A stretch of DNA of 24,210 nucleotides from Pelargonium nanum (lineage: Eukaryota; Streptophyta; Magnoliopsida; Geraniales; Geraniaceae): NCBI GenBank assembly GCA_036897485.1, contig JAYMTF010001327.1:1-24210 (forward strand), in the 5' to 3' direction. The notes beneath the pieces are model-generated. The model ran no database searches and had not been told where the DNA came from. It saw nothing but the letters and a program-made list of their open reading frames with translations. Positions 8,802 through 19,100 of the stretch are shown piece by piece. The translations under genes and the position numbers were made by a program. Positions within the stretch are counted from its first letter, which is position 1. Each line of letters opens with the position of its first letter.

Positions 8802-10506
8802 CAATTAAAGAATCCAGCTTCAAGTTGAGTCCATTTTGAAAGTTGAATTGAAGATAGAGTAGGAAGGAAACAAATGATTTGGAAATTACTTAAACCCATC
8901 TACCATTTCCATCACCTTGTAAAGCCCTGATTTTATTCCTTCACTTCTTACCATTTGCAAATTGCAAATAGATCATGGAAGTTGTCTCTGTATCTCGTCC
9001 TCGGCTTTATGATAGTTTCAATTTTTGTATGGCAATTCGAGATTTTAGAAAGGGCAAATTACATATGACATATTAATTAGACAAGTTTTGCATTGAGCAC
9101 TCTTAGACTAATTTTTGTAACTTTGAGCTACTCAGAACGCATTCTGTGAGTTAACTTTGACGAAAATTTACTCTCTCTCATCATGTGAACTGCACATGAC
9201 TTTCAAAAAATTTAAAATGACAAATTTGCCCTTCTTCTTCATTGTTCAAGAACACAAGTATATGAATGTTCGCTGGAAAATTCATAGTTTCGCCGAGAAC
9301 TTCAAATCATATCAAATCAAGTCAAATCTAAATTAAAACTGAATTTATACAAACCAATTTTCAGAAGAAAAAAATCAAATCAAAAGTATTCAAATCATCA
9401 TGAACAAAATCATATTTGGACTAATAAATGCATAAAAATCACAAAATTACAATGAACACTCTAAAATTTCATTGTTAAATTGAAACAATCACAAAATACA
9501 ATGACATAGATGTGAAAAAAGGGGGACTGGAGGCCATTTTCGGTGACCATTCCGGCGAGACCATCAGTGTTGTTTCGTCGTGAGCCATCTTTTACCGCTG
9601 CAAGCCACTGAACCGCGTCAAACCAGTTCAACGGCCACCGTTGACGTCATTGAAGCTGGAGCAAGCATATTTCGAAGCTTTTCGCGTACTACCCAGCTCT
9701 GTCCGTAAAAACACAAACGATACGCACAATTAAAGTCACACGAGACTGACATAGCCGCAAAAGAACTCTAACATAAAAGTAAAAGGGCTTTTGAGTTAAC
9801 ACGTTTAAAAACCTATGTCTTGCTATAATTATTTTTCTTAATTAATTTTTTTTTTCGTTTGAGTGTACGCAAGGCAACAAAAGGTGGTTGCAGAGAAGAA
9901 GAACGGGGCTAGGAATGTGATGGTTTGGGCAGAGCTATCAGATCAACATTCGAGTTTGATGCCGAATCATATGGTAGACCCGGTAGCGGCGAGGGGCGGT
10001 TGACAGATCCCTCCACGCGGTCATCTTAAACTTCAAGTGCAATTGTTATTAATGATTCATGCTCTTCAGACTGGGAGAGGAGGATGATTCTAGTGCATTC
10101 AACTTAATCATACAAACTAATGGAACAGATTCCGCTACTTTCGGCTCGATTATTTCGGATGTTTTAGGTATTCTGACTCAATTTGGTAGTTGTCGATTTT
10201 TTGTTTACGAGTTGTCTTCTATCTCTTACAAGTTTGGATGAAATAATTTTTAAGCCCTCAATTTTATATCGTCTTCGTTCTCGCCCGATTTAACTTACTA
10301 CCAAATTGAATTAGATCCCAATAGTAAAGAAGAATAATCAAAGCAATTGCGAAGTATTATAAACAACAATATTGACCAACCCAATTATCAGTGAGTTCAT
10401 CGTCAAAAACACCAACTTCACCACCAGAAACTCCACTAAATTCACAAACCATGAACCGATTTCTCTGACCCATCTTTCTCCTCTCGGCTCTGGTTCGATC
10501 CCAACC
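8802..10506. other. Shared intergenic region between divergent PPR and FUT genes
   Basis: About 1.7 kb upstream of both genes. Apart from the pentanucleotide repeat at its edge and a MITE-like unit (9050-9232), I see AT-rich non-coding DNA and a somewhat GC-richer patch near 9530-9680 without coding character. No TATA box could be placed with confidence. Short ORFs here (for example 10059-10241) lack any family signature. The last 135 bases are in frame with the fucosyltransferase and are treated as its 5' leader. Confidence 0.5.
9050..9232. mobile_element. MITE-like unit with 11-bp terminal inverted repeats
   Basis: AAGGGCAAATT at 9050-9060 is repeated exactly as its reverse complement at 9222-9232, bounding a 183-bp AT-rich unit with no coding potential. 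The size and structure suit a miniature inverted-repeat element. No convincing target-site duplication was found, so a chance or fossil repeat remains possible. Confidence 0.4.
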
Positions 10507-13500
10507 ATGCCATCGAAGCCTCTCAACACCATCACCGTCACACTCATGCTGGGTTTCACATTCTCGCTCCTCTTCTTCTCCGGCCTCCTCCAATTCCCAT
10601 CTCTCTCCAACTCCGCTCCACTCCTCACCTCCCAGATTCGGATCCAACCCAAATCTTCACCGGAGCCGTTCACCGACCTGCTCGGCGCGTTCCGTAAATG
10701 GGACTCCCAAGTGGGTTGTGCCCAATTCAGACAAACCCGCAAGGACTCGATCCCTAATGGGTCTGCTTCTTTGCAGCAATTTGGTGCTGATTTGCGATGT
10801 GGTGGCTTGAAAATGGATCATGTTAGTGTCTTGGTTAAAGGGTGGACGTGGGTTCCTGATAATTTGGATAATTTGTACTCTTGCCGCTGTGGATTGAGCT
10901 GTTTGTGGACTAAATCTCCCGTTCTTGCCGATCGGCCCGACGCCTTGTTGTTCGAGACTACTACGCCCCCGCGGCAGGTATTTGAAAAACCCCATTTCTT
11001 GGTTCTTGAGTTTTATGCAATTTGTTGGTGATTTGGATCAAATTGTTGTTTTTTTATAGGATCTCTTCATGTTTGTTGTAATTAACTTATTTGTCATGTT
11101 GATCCATTTCTAGTGTTATGGTACTAGAGCTTGTCGGGTCAATGGTTGAATTTATCACTTTCAAGTGTTTGCATCTCAATATGGTTCCGACACAATCCTG
11201 AATTTTCGGGGGAACTGTGATATGTCACATTAATGAATTTGATTGAACAAAGTGTAAGTTACCTGGATAGTAAAACACTTTGGTACGCAAAACGAAAACA
11301 GGAACGCGGAACTTTAGGATTTTAGAGTTTGGAACGTTTAGAGTAGGCTTCTTTGGAACAAAAACGGTTTCAAAACGTTTAGTATTAACATAGTTAATTG
11401 AATAATTCTCAATCATTCAACGGGAACGGGTTCGTTGGTGTTCCACGTTCTGGAACAAAACGTTTCAGAACGTAGATCGCTATTCAGGTAGCGTTTTCTA
11501 GTAACTTAGGAACAAACTATGAGTGACTTGGTGCATTATTCAGCTATCATTTACTTATAGAACTTCTACTTTAGGTTAATTGAATTCCTATATTGTTTTA
11601 CATTTTAGTCACTTGGTTCACTTGTTAAGAAAGGTTTCTGTTTTATATAAATAACATTATTTGCTGGTTTTCTATTTGAATCTTCCCTTTGGTTTTCAGA
11701 GTATTCTGTCACCCTTTTGTTTCGTAACAGCCTGTTAAGCATTATGTTGTTTACATCAAGAACATCATTCTATCACGACTATTGAATTTTTTGGCAAGTT
11801 TTTTTTTATTACTATTGATAGTATATGCAAATTGCTATTGAAAGTTTTTTAATGTAAAAATAGGTTCATAGATTTGGCTGCTGGGCAATATTTCAGTTTA
11901 GTGTTGGTCGAACTAGGAGAACTATAAACTGTTTTTGGTAATATGCATATTTTCGATTGATTTTCCTCTATCATGGGATATTTTCATGTTTGTTATATTG
12001 ATCCATAACTAGTGTTAAGAGTATAGACCTGCAATAGGACCACCAAATAATAACTTAAGATTTTAGTCTTATCGGTATTATATTGTAACAGAGCTCGTTG
12101 AGTGAATGGTTGTATTTTTATCACTTCCACGCGTTTGCATTTCAATATGGTTCCAAATCAATCCTGAGTTTCAGACTGATTGTAACATGTTGAGAGTTTT
12201 ATGGCGACATGATCAATGGATCGATTAGAGAAGTGTGTGAGTCTTGGATGTATGTCTTTGGTTCTCATATATTTAGCAAACTTCAATTTTTGTAGAATTG
12301 AAATTCTATATTGTTTTTCATATGAGTCACCCTTGGATCACTTGTCAAAAAAGGTTTATGCCGTCTATAAATAGGTGCGAAGAGTCTGAGTTTTGTGTTT
12401 AATAGAATATGGTTGCATGATCTATTTCCTTTTTTGTACCGTAGTGTTCTTTATAGTTCTCAGATATTACATAACCTCCCAAGTCCCAACGCTGCACATG
12501 CCTAAACCACAGTCGGTTTCCGCTCATACGATCTTCAATCGAAGCTACCCCAGTTCTTCCCCCAGATAGTTTCGTTTCTAGTTCTATCACATATCCGCCT
12601 GAGCATTCTCATCTATAAATTCAATTAATCCCTTCATATAGACTATAATAAGGTGCCAAGTTTTGTTTGAACGTATCATCTTGGAACAGATATAGTTTTG
12701 ATTTCTCGGAGTCATACTATATAGTTCAGACTATGTAAGGATCTAGTTTCGTAGCTTCTGAGTTAAATAAATATGTTAAAGTATGTGCATTGTTCCTTGG
12801 CACTTAGTTTCTGTCAGTGAACTCATTTTCATTATCTATTTTCTAGTAGCAACTCTTTAGATTTGAGATTAATTACTACTCTCATAAGTGATTGTTCTAT
12901 CTTATTTCCCTCACCCTGCTGGTATTGAGTTCTCTTTTGAAACTAAAGAAACCCAGGCCATAGTTTGTATTAACCTCAAAAAATTTCCCTTCATAAGGCA
13001 AAACATATTTGACTTTCATATCGCCCTATTTGCTTTCTAATATTATCATTGATACTTTAAAATACAGTGTATGTTTAGGGGACACCATGTTGGACGTAGG
13101 ACGAGACGTGCAATGAATTTTTCAATGCACACATACTTACACATTCATGCACGGTTATGTCGGAGTCTACATTTCCAACAAATAATTAAAACCTTTAGGA
13201 TACTTCAATTAACTCTCCTGTGCCACAAATTTGCAATCGTGCATCAGTCCATTGGATTAAGATGTGATTTTTATCCAAGAATGCCAACTCATCTTATTTG
13301 GAAATACCTCTATTTTACATCGCATGTGTCCCAAAATGAGTATCATATTTTCTGTATGAAGTTAGCTACACGTGAATTTCCAATAAATTGAAGGAAAATG
13401 AAGTATTATAAAGTATTTTCTTTCCTTTGTTTGGATGTGCTGCCATGAAATGATAGGAAATCAAATTTCTTGTGTTTGGTTGGGAAACTTAGGTAAAGGA

Positions 13501-15145
13501 AATTGTAGACATAAGATGGTCGGTCAAATAGAAAGAATATCTCACCCTGTACAGCTACAGCCCTCGTCACTTTCATCCTTATTTTACCATCTAAACCGAG
13601 GAAAATATTATGTTCTGAAACTTTTTCCTTCTACGTATTTGTCACCACTTCCAACAGTCCAAACTAGCGTGAAAGACAGTGGGCTCCATCCACTTGCATG
13701 TATAAACTTGCCACAATTTCCCTATTGAGTTACTGAGATTAAAAGTACAACCCTAACTAACTTATTATTAATACTTACAAAAATGGGAAAGTGGACACTC
13801 ATTTTGGGGCGGGAAGTGAGTATAATCACTAATCTCTCTCTCTCTCTCTCTCAAACTATGGACATTTTGATTGTATCCAGTTGCTAGTAGTTATGTTTAT
13901 GTTTTTTTCTTCTTTTTTTCCTTGATTAATTTGGTGAAGTACTGTAATTATGAATAAGTTTATGTTTCAAATATATTTTCATTGTATCACTTTATTTCGG
14001 TGTTGTTTTGTGATCTTGAGGCTGTTTCAATTAGGAAAACAATACCCGCCCTTTTTTGTATTCATTTTCTGCATGCACTAAAATGTATGTATTCAGTTAC
14101 TATTGTGCAGATAGTTATAATATGTACTATATCGATTTGATTGATTAACGTTTTTCCAAAAAATTTAGAGAAGTTTGTTGAACCGTACTTCTGTACAAGT
14201 GTATGTTCAGATGTATTTAACTATAACCATTGTTTCACTTTACCTTCTGGTTTATATGCATTCATATTTTGTATATTATATCTGTTGACGTATAAGTGGT
14301 GACTTTTTGCTCATATCAGAGACGGAGTGGAGATCCGCTTCGAGTATACATGGATCTAGAGGCTGGCCGGAAGAGATCAGGTTTTGAAGATTTATTTGTT
14401 AGTTATCACGCCAAAGACGACGTCCAATCAACATATGCAGGCGCTCTCTTCCATAATGGACGTAACTATCACGTTTCTTCGTATAAGAATAATGTAAGTT
14501 AAGTATTTGGCTTTGTTTCCTAGATTCATTTTTTCGTTCAAGAAAAACCGTGGTTATGATATTGCCTGCATTTTTGTTTTCAAGGACACACTCGTTTATT
14601 GGTCTTCATCGCGTTGCCTACCCCAAAGAAACCGGCTTGCCAAGAGCCTCCTCAGTTTGCTTCCAACTCATTCATTTGGCAAATGCTTGAACAATGTTGG
14701 TGGTCTCGACATGGCCCTTTCGCTCTACCCTGAATGCGCTAGCGATGAGAGCGTCACTCGGAGATGGTGGGACCATTTGCATTGTGCCATGTCTCACTAC
14801 AAATTCGTTCTTGCGATAGAGAACACCGTGACGGAAAGTTACGTGACGGAGAAATTATTTTACGCATTAGACTCCGGTGCAGTTCCTATCTATTTTGGCG
14901 CTCCCAATGTTGAGGACTTTGTGCCCCCGAATTCGATAATAGACGGGACTAAATTCAGCTCACTGAAGGAATTGGCATCTTACGTGAAGGCCCTCGCCAA
15001 TGACCCCATAGCATACGCCGAATACCATGCTTGGAGAAGATGTGGTGTAATGGGCAACTATGGAAAAACCCGAGCACTGAGCCTTGACACGCTGCCATGC
15101 CGGTTGTGCGAGGCTGTTAGCGAGAGAGGAGGCAGAAATGCCTGA
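10507..15145 (+). CDS. FUT13: Alpha-1,4-fucosyltransferase, GT10 family (FUT13/FucTC-like), three exons
   Basis: Exons are 10507-10977, 14320-14493 and 14585-15145, joined in phase 0 at GT/AG borders (CAG|GTA, ATCAG|AGA, AAT|GTAAGT, TTTTCAAG|GAC), giving 401 aa. It is a Golgi type II enzyme that adds fucose alpha-1,4 to GlcNAc, making the Lewis-a epitope on plant N-glycans. A single hydrophobic anchor follows a short cytoplasmic tail (about residues 8-27, LMLGFTFSLLFFSGLL). The catalytic domain contains DPLRVYMDLEAGRKRSG at the start of exon 2, YWSSSRCLPQR, and the family's GDP-fucose motif (FVLAIENTVTESYVTEKL, residues 289-306), followed by YALDSGAVPIYFGAPNVEDF. The tail has a Cys pair in TLPCRLCEAV. 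Length and motif spacing match plant FUT13 proteins as I know them. An upstream in-frame ATG at 10372 would add 45 residues before the anchor; the later ATG fits the family better. Function is inferred by homology. Confidence 0.93.
11060..11660 (+). repeat. Diverged tandem duplication in FUT intron 1, copy 1
   Basis: Blocks such as TTGCATCTCAATATGGTTCC (near 11170) and a later block near 11580-11655 (CCTATATTGTTTTACAT, CACTTGTTAAGAAAGGTTT) recur in the same order at 11975-12375. Relative to copy 2, this copy carries roughly 280 extra bases at about 11268-11545. Confidence 0.65.
11268..11545. mobile_element. Possible small insertion inside repeat copy 1
   Basis: This block is present in copy 1 of the intron duplication but absent from copy 2. 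It is rich in repeated GGAAC and AAACGTTT words (for example GGAACAAAACGTTTCAGAACG spread over 11452-11472). That could be a non-autonomous transposon inserted after the duplication. Terminal repeats and target duplication are not clear, so deletion from copy 2 is equally possible. Confidence 0.35.
11975..12375 (+). repeat. Diverged tandem duplication in FUT intron 1, copy 2
   Basis: This is the shorter copy, lacking the extra block of copy 1. Matching segments are TTGCATTTCAATATGGTTCC near 12136 and CACTTGTCAAAAAAGGTTT near 12340. The two copies begin about 915 bp apart. Confidence 0.65.
13832..13852 (+). repeat. (CT)n microsatellite
   Basis: A 21-base uninterrupted CT dinucleotide run (ten to eleven units) lies in the FUT intron, about 470 bp before the exon 2 acceptor. 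Confidence 0.9.
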
Positions 15146-16146
15146 GCGTCGTAGCGTGGTAAGATTCGTTCGGGTGTGTTCCTCTTCAGGTAAATGCTAA
15201 TGATTCCAGGATTTTGTATTTAGTTTGGTTGATTGTTAGATCATGTATACAGGCAACAAAATGTTTAGAACAGAATATTTGAAGAAGATTGTACAATTGA
15301 GAAATTTGATGTTTTCACCATGTAAATAGGCTCTTTTTACTGTTTTATTTCCCGGATTTTGTGATCATTTGGCATCAAGAAATTTTACATTTTTCGAAGA
15401 GAGTTTTTATAGCTTTTTCTGTCTCACGAGAAAATTTAAGGGTGTGTTTAGTTGTGCAGTATTTTCCAACTTTTTGGAAACAGTAATAAACTGTTATCAG
15501 AAAATCGTCAAACTTGTTTAGTTACACTTTATTTTCATTCGAAAAACATTTTTTAAAATAGCTTGAAAATAGAAAACTATTTTCTTTAAAAAAAATAGAC
15601 AAAACTTCCTTTTCAGTACTTTTTTTTCAGTAATTTAAAAACATTATTTTTACGTCGTTCTAATTCAAACTCGAAAAAAAAAATCATTCCAACTTAACAA
15701 ATTTTCTAAATTTTTCACACAGAATGTAAATGAAAATTGTTTTATGCAATTAAATAGAATATAATCAGTTGAGGTATGAATAAACAGAGTATTTTTGTCA
15801 GAACCCTAATATAAGTACAATTCCTGAACGACAAACCCTAATTTCTAAATGAAATATTTGGTCACTTTAATTCAGTCTAAAACTGGTTCAGTCCAATCTT
15901 CAGTTCATCTGATTTGAAATCAATACAAAATGAAATATTTCAGTCATTGGTCCAAATAGGACCTTTTCTTTTACTCCACAATCGATTCTATAACTTCAGT
16001 ACCGTAATTTACTAAAAACCAAATAATCAAAATACATGTCAAAGTTCTATACCTAAAAACCAAACACCTTTTACAAGTTCCTGGAAAAATTTGCTTCTAC
16101 ACAAACCCTAAAATTCTGCAATATCACCAACAAAAAGCCCTCACTT
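15146..16146. other. Convergent 3' region between FUT and PDI genes
   Basis: The 1.0 kb between the two stop codons should contain both 3' untranslated regions. TAATAAAC at about 15485 and GAATAAAC near 15779 are candidate plus-strand polyadenylation signals. The stretch from about 15441 (GGTGTGTTTAGTTGTG) has the look of a hAT-type MITE end, and CCAAACACC occurs near 16060. The putative ends match poorly and no target duplication is seen, so no element is called. Confidence 0.45.
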
Positions 16147-19100
16147 CTAATCTTCCTTGTCGCCTGATCTGTAATCTCCGGCTCCATCTTCCGAAGCAGA
16201 GCTGCTAGCATGGTCAGCCTGATCCGCAGTACCAACCCTAAGAGGCTCTTCTTTAGAGATGGTTTGTATAAGCATCGCAACGATAACGAGAAAAACAATG
16301 ATGTACACCATTCTCGGCCCGACTAGTGAATTGATGAAACCCATGAACGATGGACCGCTGATTGTTTTCTGTATGGTATCACCTTGCCTGTATCCTTCGA
16401 GGAACCGTGTGATTTGAGATCCCTGATCTTCCCCTTCAATGGCGTCCGAACCAATAACCTTCAACAAAAGTATTAACATAGGATTAGTACAAGGGTTTCT
16501 GTTTTCGTTACTATAGTTTTTATGTTAGAAACACCAAGTAAACTAGTAGAGAATGCTAATATGTATACTCTCTTTTGTAGATCATATGTAATTACCATAA
16601 AAGTCGCAAAGGGGTTTTGGAGTGTGCGCAAGGCCCAAGCCTTTGAGCCTCGCCAAGGTGTGTCTGAGGCGTGCCTTTAACTACTAATCTACGCTAATAT
16701 GTATACTTTCTTACATATAGGTGCAAAAGGGTTTTGGAGTCAAGGTGAAAGGCTTAGACGCATGCTTGATGAATGTCATCTGGCATGACCATGTGCAAGG
16801 CACAAACCTTTGAGCCTCGCCCGAGGCTTGCTTGAGGCGCGCCTTTAAGTACTAAGCTACGCTAATGTGTATACTCTCCCACAACAATTAAAGGCGCACA
16901 ATGGAGCACAAGGGTTATGGGCACAAGGCGAAAGGTTTAGGCGTGCGAATGATGAACGGTGCCTAACCTGACCATGTGCAAGGCACAAGTCTTAGAGCCT
17001 CACACCCTAGATGCACATTGTGGGGATAAGGATGGGCCACTTGTGTGTACGGGTACTCCCACCACATTGGGGGGTCAGGAAAGGGTCACTCAGAGCACAA
17101 CCTTACCCATACTTTTGCAAGGAGGGTGTAGCGTCGATTCAGACCTGCTAAGGTGTAACCTCAAAATGACACGAGACAGCAACCTAACCATTGCGCTGAG
17201 GCAAAATCATATGCACATCTCTGAATACTTAATACTTCCTATATCTCAAGCAATTGACTGAAAGAAGTTGAATGTATTTTAATTGGGACTAATCATTTGA
17301 AAATATGCATCTTCGTCAACCCTCACAAGTTACCTAATTATGTATAGTTTTTCCATGCATCTTTCACAACAGTACCTAAAACCTTATTTTTCACAAATGA
17401 ATTCAACTTAAAACTAATATTTAACATTTCCATCCTAGAAAACTTGACTCGTTTCTAGTTTCACTCATATAGTCAATACAAATTAAACTGCAGAACTTGT
17501 CTTTAACATAAAAACAAGTCCCAATTTTCACTAGGAAGGTCTATAATGTCATCAACCAAGTTGTCTAAAATCACCAATAATCGAGCAACATTAACAAAAT
17601 TGTGAAGCAAAACAGTAACAAATGACATGCTATCCTGATGAAAACAATACTGAAATGCCTCACATCAACACAAAACTAGCAACAAAGTATCCTTTGCAAT
17701 GACAGTAAAATGAGATGCGCAAGTAATTTTTCAGAGAAACCACAACTTACCGAAAAGTAATCCCGGTCTCCATCCCAAACAATCATTTTTGGTAGTTTGG
17801 TCTTTTTATGAACCTCAAACGAATCAGCGAAATCCTCCCATTGTTTGAATCCGACATAACCAAACACTAAGTCACGATTTGCAGATGCTGCAGCCTTCAA
17901 TAATTTAATCAATTTCTCTGTTTCCTCGTCAGTCTCATCATCCACAATTGTTAAAACAATTTTCCGATCATCATCTCTCAGCAACTTCAGAGTGTCAGTA
18001 TTTATGGGCAAAGCCAGAGGCAGCAAGTTTTGTTTCACAAATTCCTCCAAAAAGTTCTCTGCAGATTTAGTCACGTGAGGTAAAGTTAAATTTGTTTCCT
18101 TTAATCAGCCAACAAACTTACAGATAATGAATTAAGCTTTAAGCACTTCAACTGTTATGCCCTAAAAAATGGAGTTGTAGAGCTGGCAATACGAGTTTCA
18201 GGCCCTTTTTTTTTGTAGAATGTAGACAATTAATTTTTGAGTTGGATTTGCCATGCAAGATGTGTGGGTCAGGTTGGGCAACCTGCGCTATTTCCTTTAG
18301 AAACCCACAACCCCACACCTCTAGAGGGTTGGGTCTTTTCAACCCGAACCCAAAAATATCCAGCCCGAGTCCCTAACCCCTACCAGAAACCTGAATTGCT
18401 AGCTCTAAAATAGAATAAAATAACACAAATGCAGACATAATAAGGTGTAAGGTTCGAAATATGAAGTTTTAAAAGTGAGAAAGAAAGAGGAGACAATGAA
18501 CCGCTAACTTTGTTTCTTTCTTCAGTACAACTTCAATAATGAAAACCATAAATACATATAAGAGATAATTCATGATTCTAAGTCATTAATGTATCAACTC
18601 CCTAATCTAAGGTTGTTTAACCTCTCAAAACAAAAAAAAGGTACATGTACACAGCTTCCGGAGCAAAGAAACTCAAGAAAGCTGTTTGGAAAAGTTAAGG
18701 TTTAATTATCATTGCAGAAAGTAATGAAGCCTATGAGGCTTCACTTTGCAGTTATTGTGGACTAGATGGGTTTGTAAACAGTGCTTTAGGGGTGTGGAAA
18801 ACAAACCATAAAACCAAAACTGCCCGTGCCCCACCCGTGACAGCCCCTAAACCCGACCAAAACCACACTTAAATGGTCGGTGGTGGCCTTTGTGTCCTAA
18901 AATTGTTAGTTTCGGTCTCATTAACAGTTTTTGTAAATCCAAAACCACGGTTCACCAAAACCGACAGACAAGGCATGCATGTGCTACAAAAAGTTGTTTA
19001 TTGCTTATGAATTGAGATTCTTTTTGAAAATGAAGTTCAAGCACTCTGTTTTGCAGTATTTTGCTCTGTGAAGGGTCGATTTTTGCAATTTAAGTAGTGG

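Larger units (their letters stand above)
10978..14319 (+). other. FUT13-like intron 1 (3.3 kb)
   Basis: This long first intron starts GTATTTG and ends CATATCAG. It contains a diverged tandem duplication (11060-11660 and 11975-12375), an inserted block inside the first copy, and a CT microsatellite (13832-13852). ORFs such as 13071-13391 and 13435-13728 have no protein-family signature and are probably chance. By contrast intron 2 (14494-14584) is only 91 bp. Confidence 0.85.
16459..17750 (-). other. PDI-like gene intron 4
   Basis: This is an intron of about 1.3 kb with donor GTAAGT at 17750 and acceptor TTGAAG before 16458. It holds a three-copy minisatellite (16555 to about 17010) and an adjoining SINE (17019-17210). 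The remainder, 17219-17750, is AT-rich with no recognisable element. Confidence 0.85.

Noticed and set aside
10338..10995. Minus-strand open frames over FUT exon 1
   Set aside because: They are antisense to a well-supported exon with a membrane anchor and GT10 context; their long frames reflect the GC-richer coding sequence.
13071..13728. Two plus-strand frames of about 100 codons in FUT intron 1
   Set aside because: They lie inside the intron, have low-complexity composition, and do not continue the fucosyltransferase reading.
15441..16069. Possible hAT-type MITE between GGTGTGTTTAG and CCAAACACC
   Set aside because: The ends match poorly as inverted repeats and no 8-bp target duplication is present.
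16555..17010. CRISPR-like array
   Set aside because: Three long diverged units with no conserved short repeat and spacer pattern, in a plant intron; it is a minisatellite.
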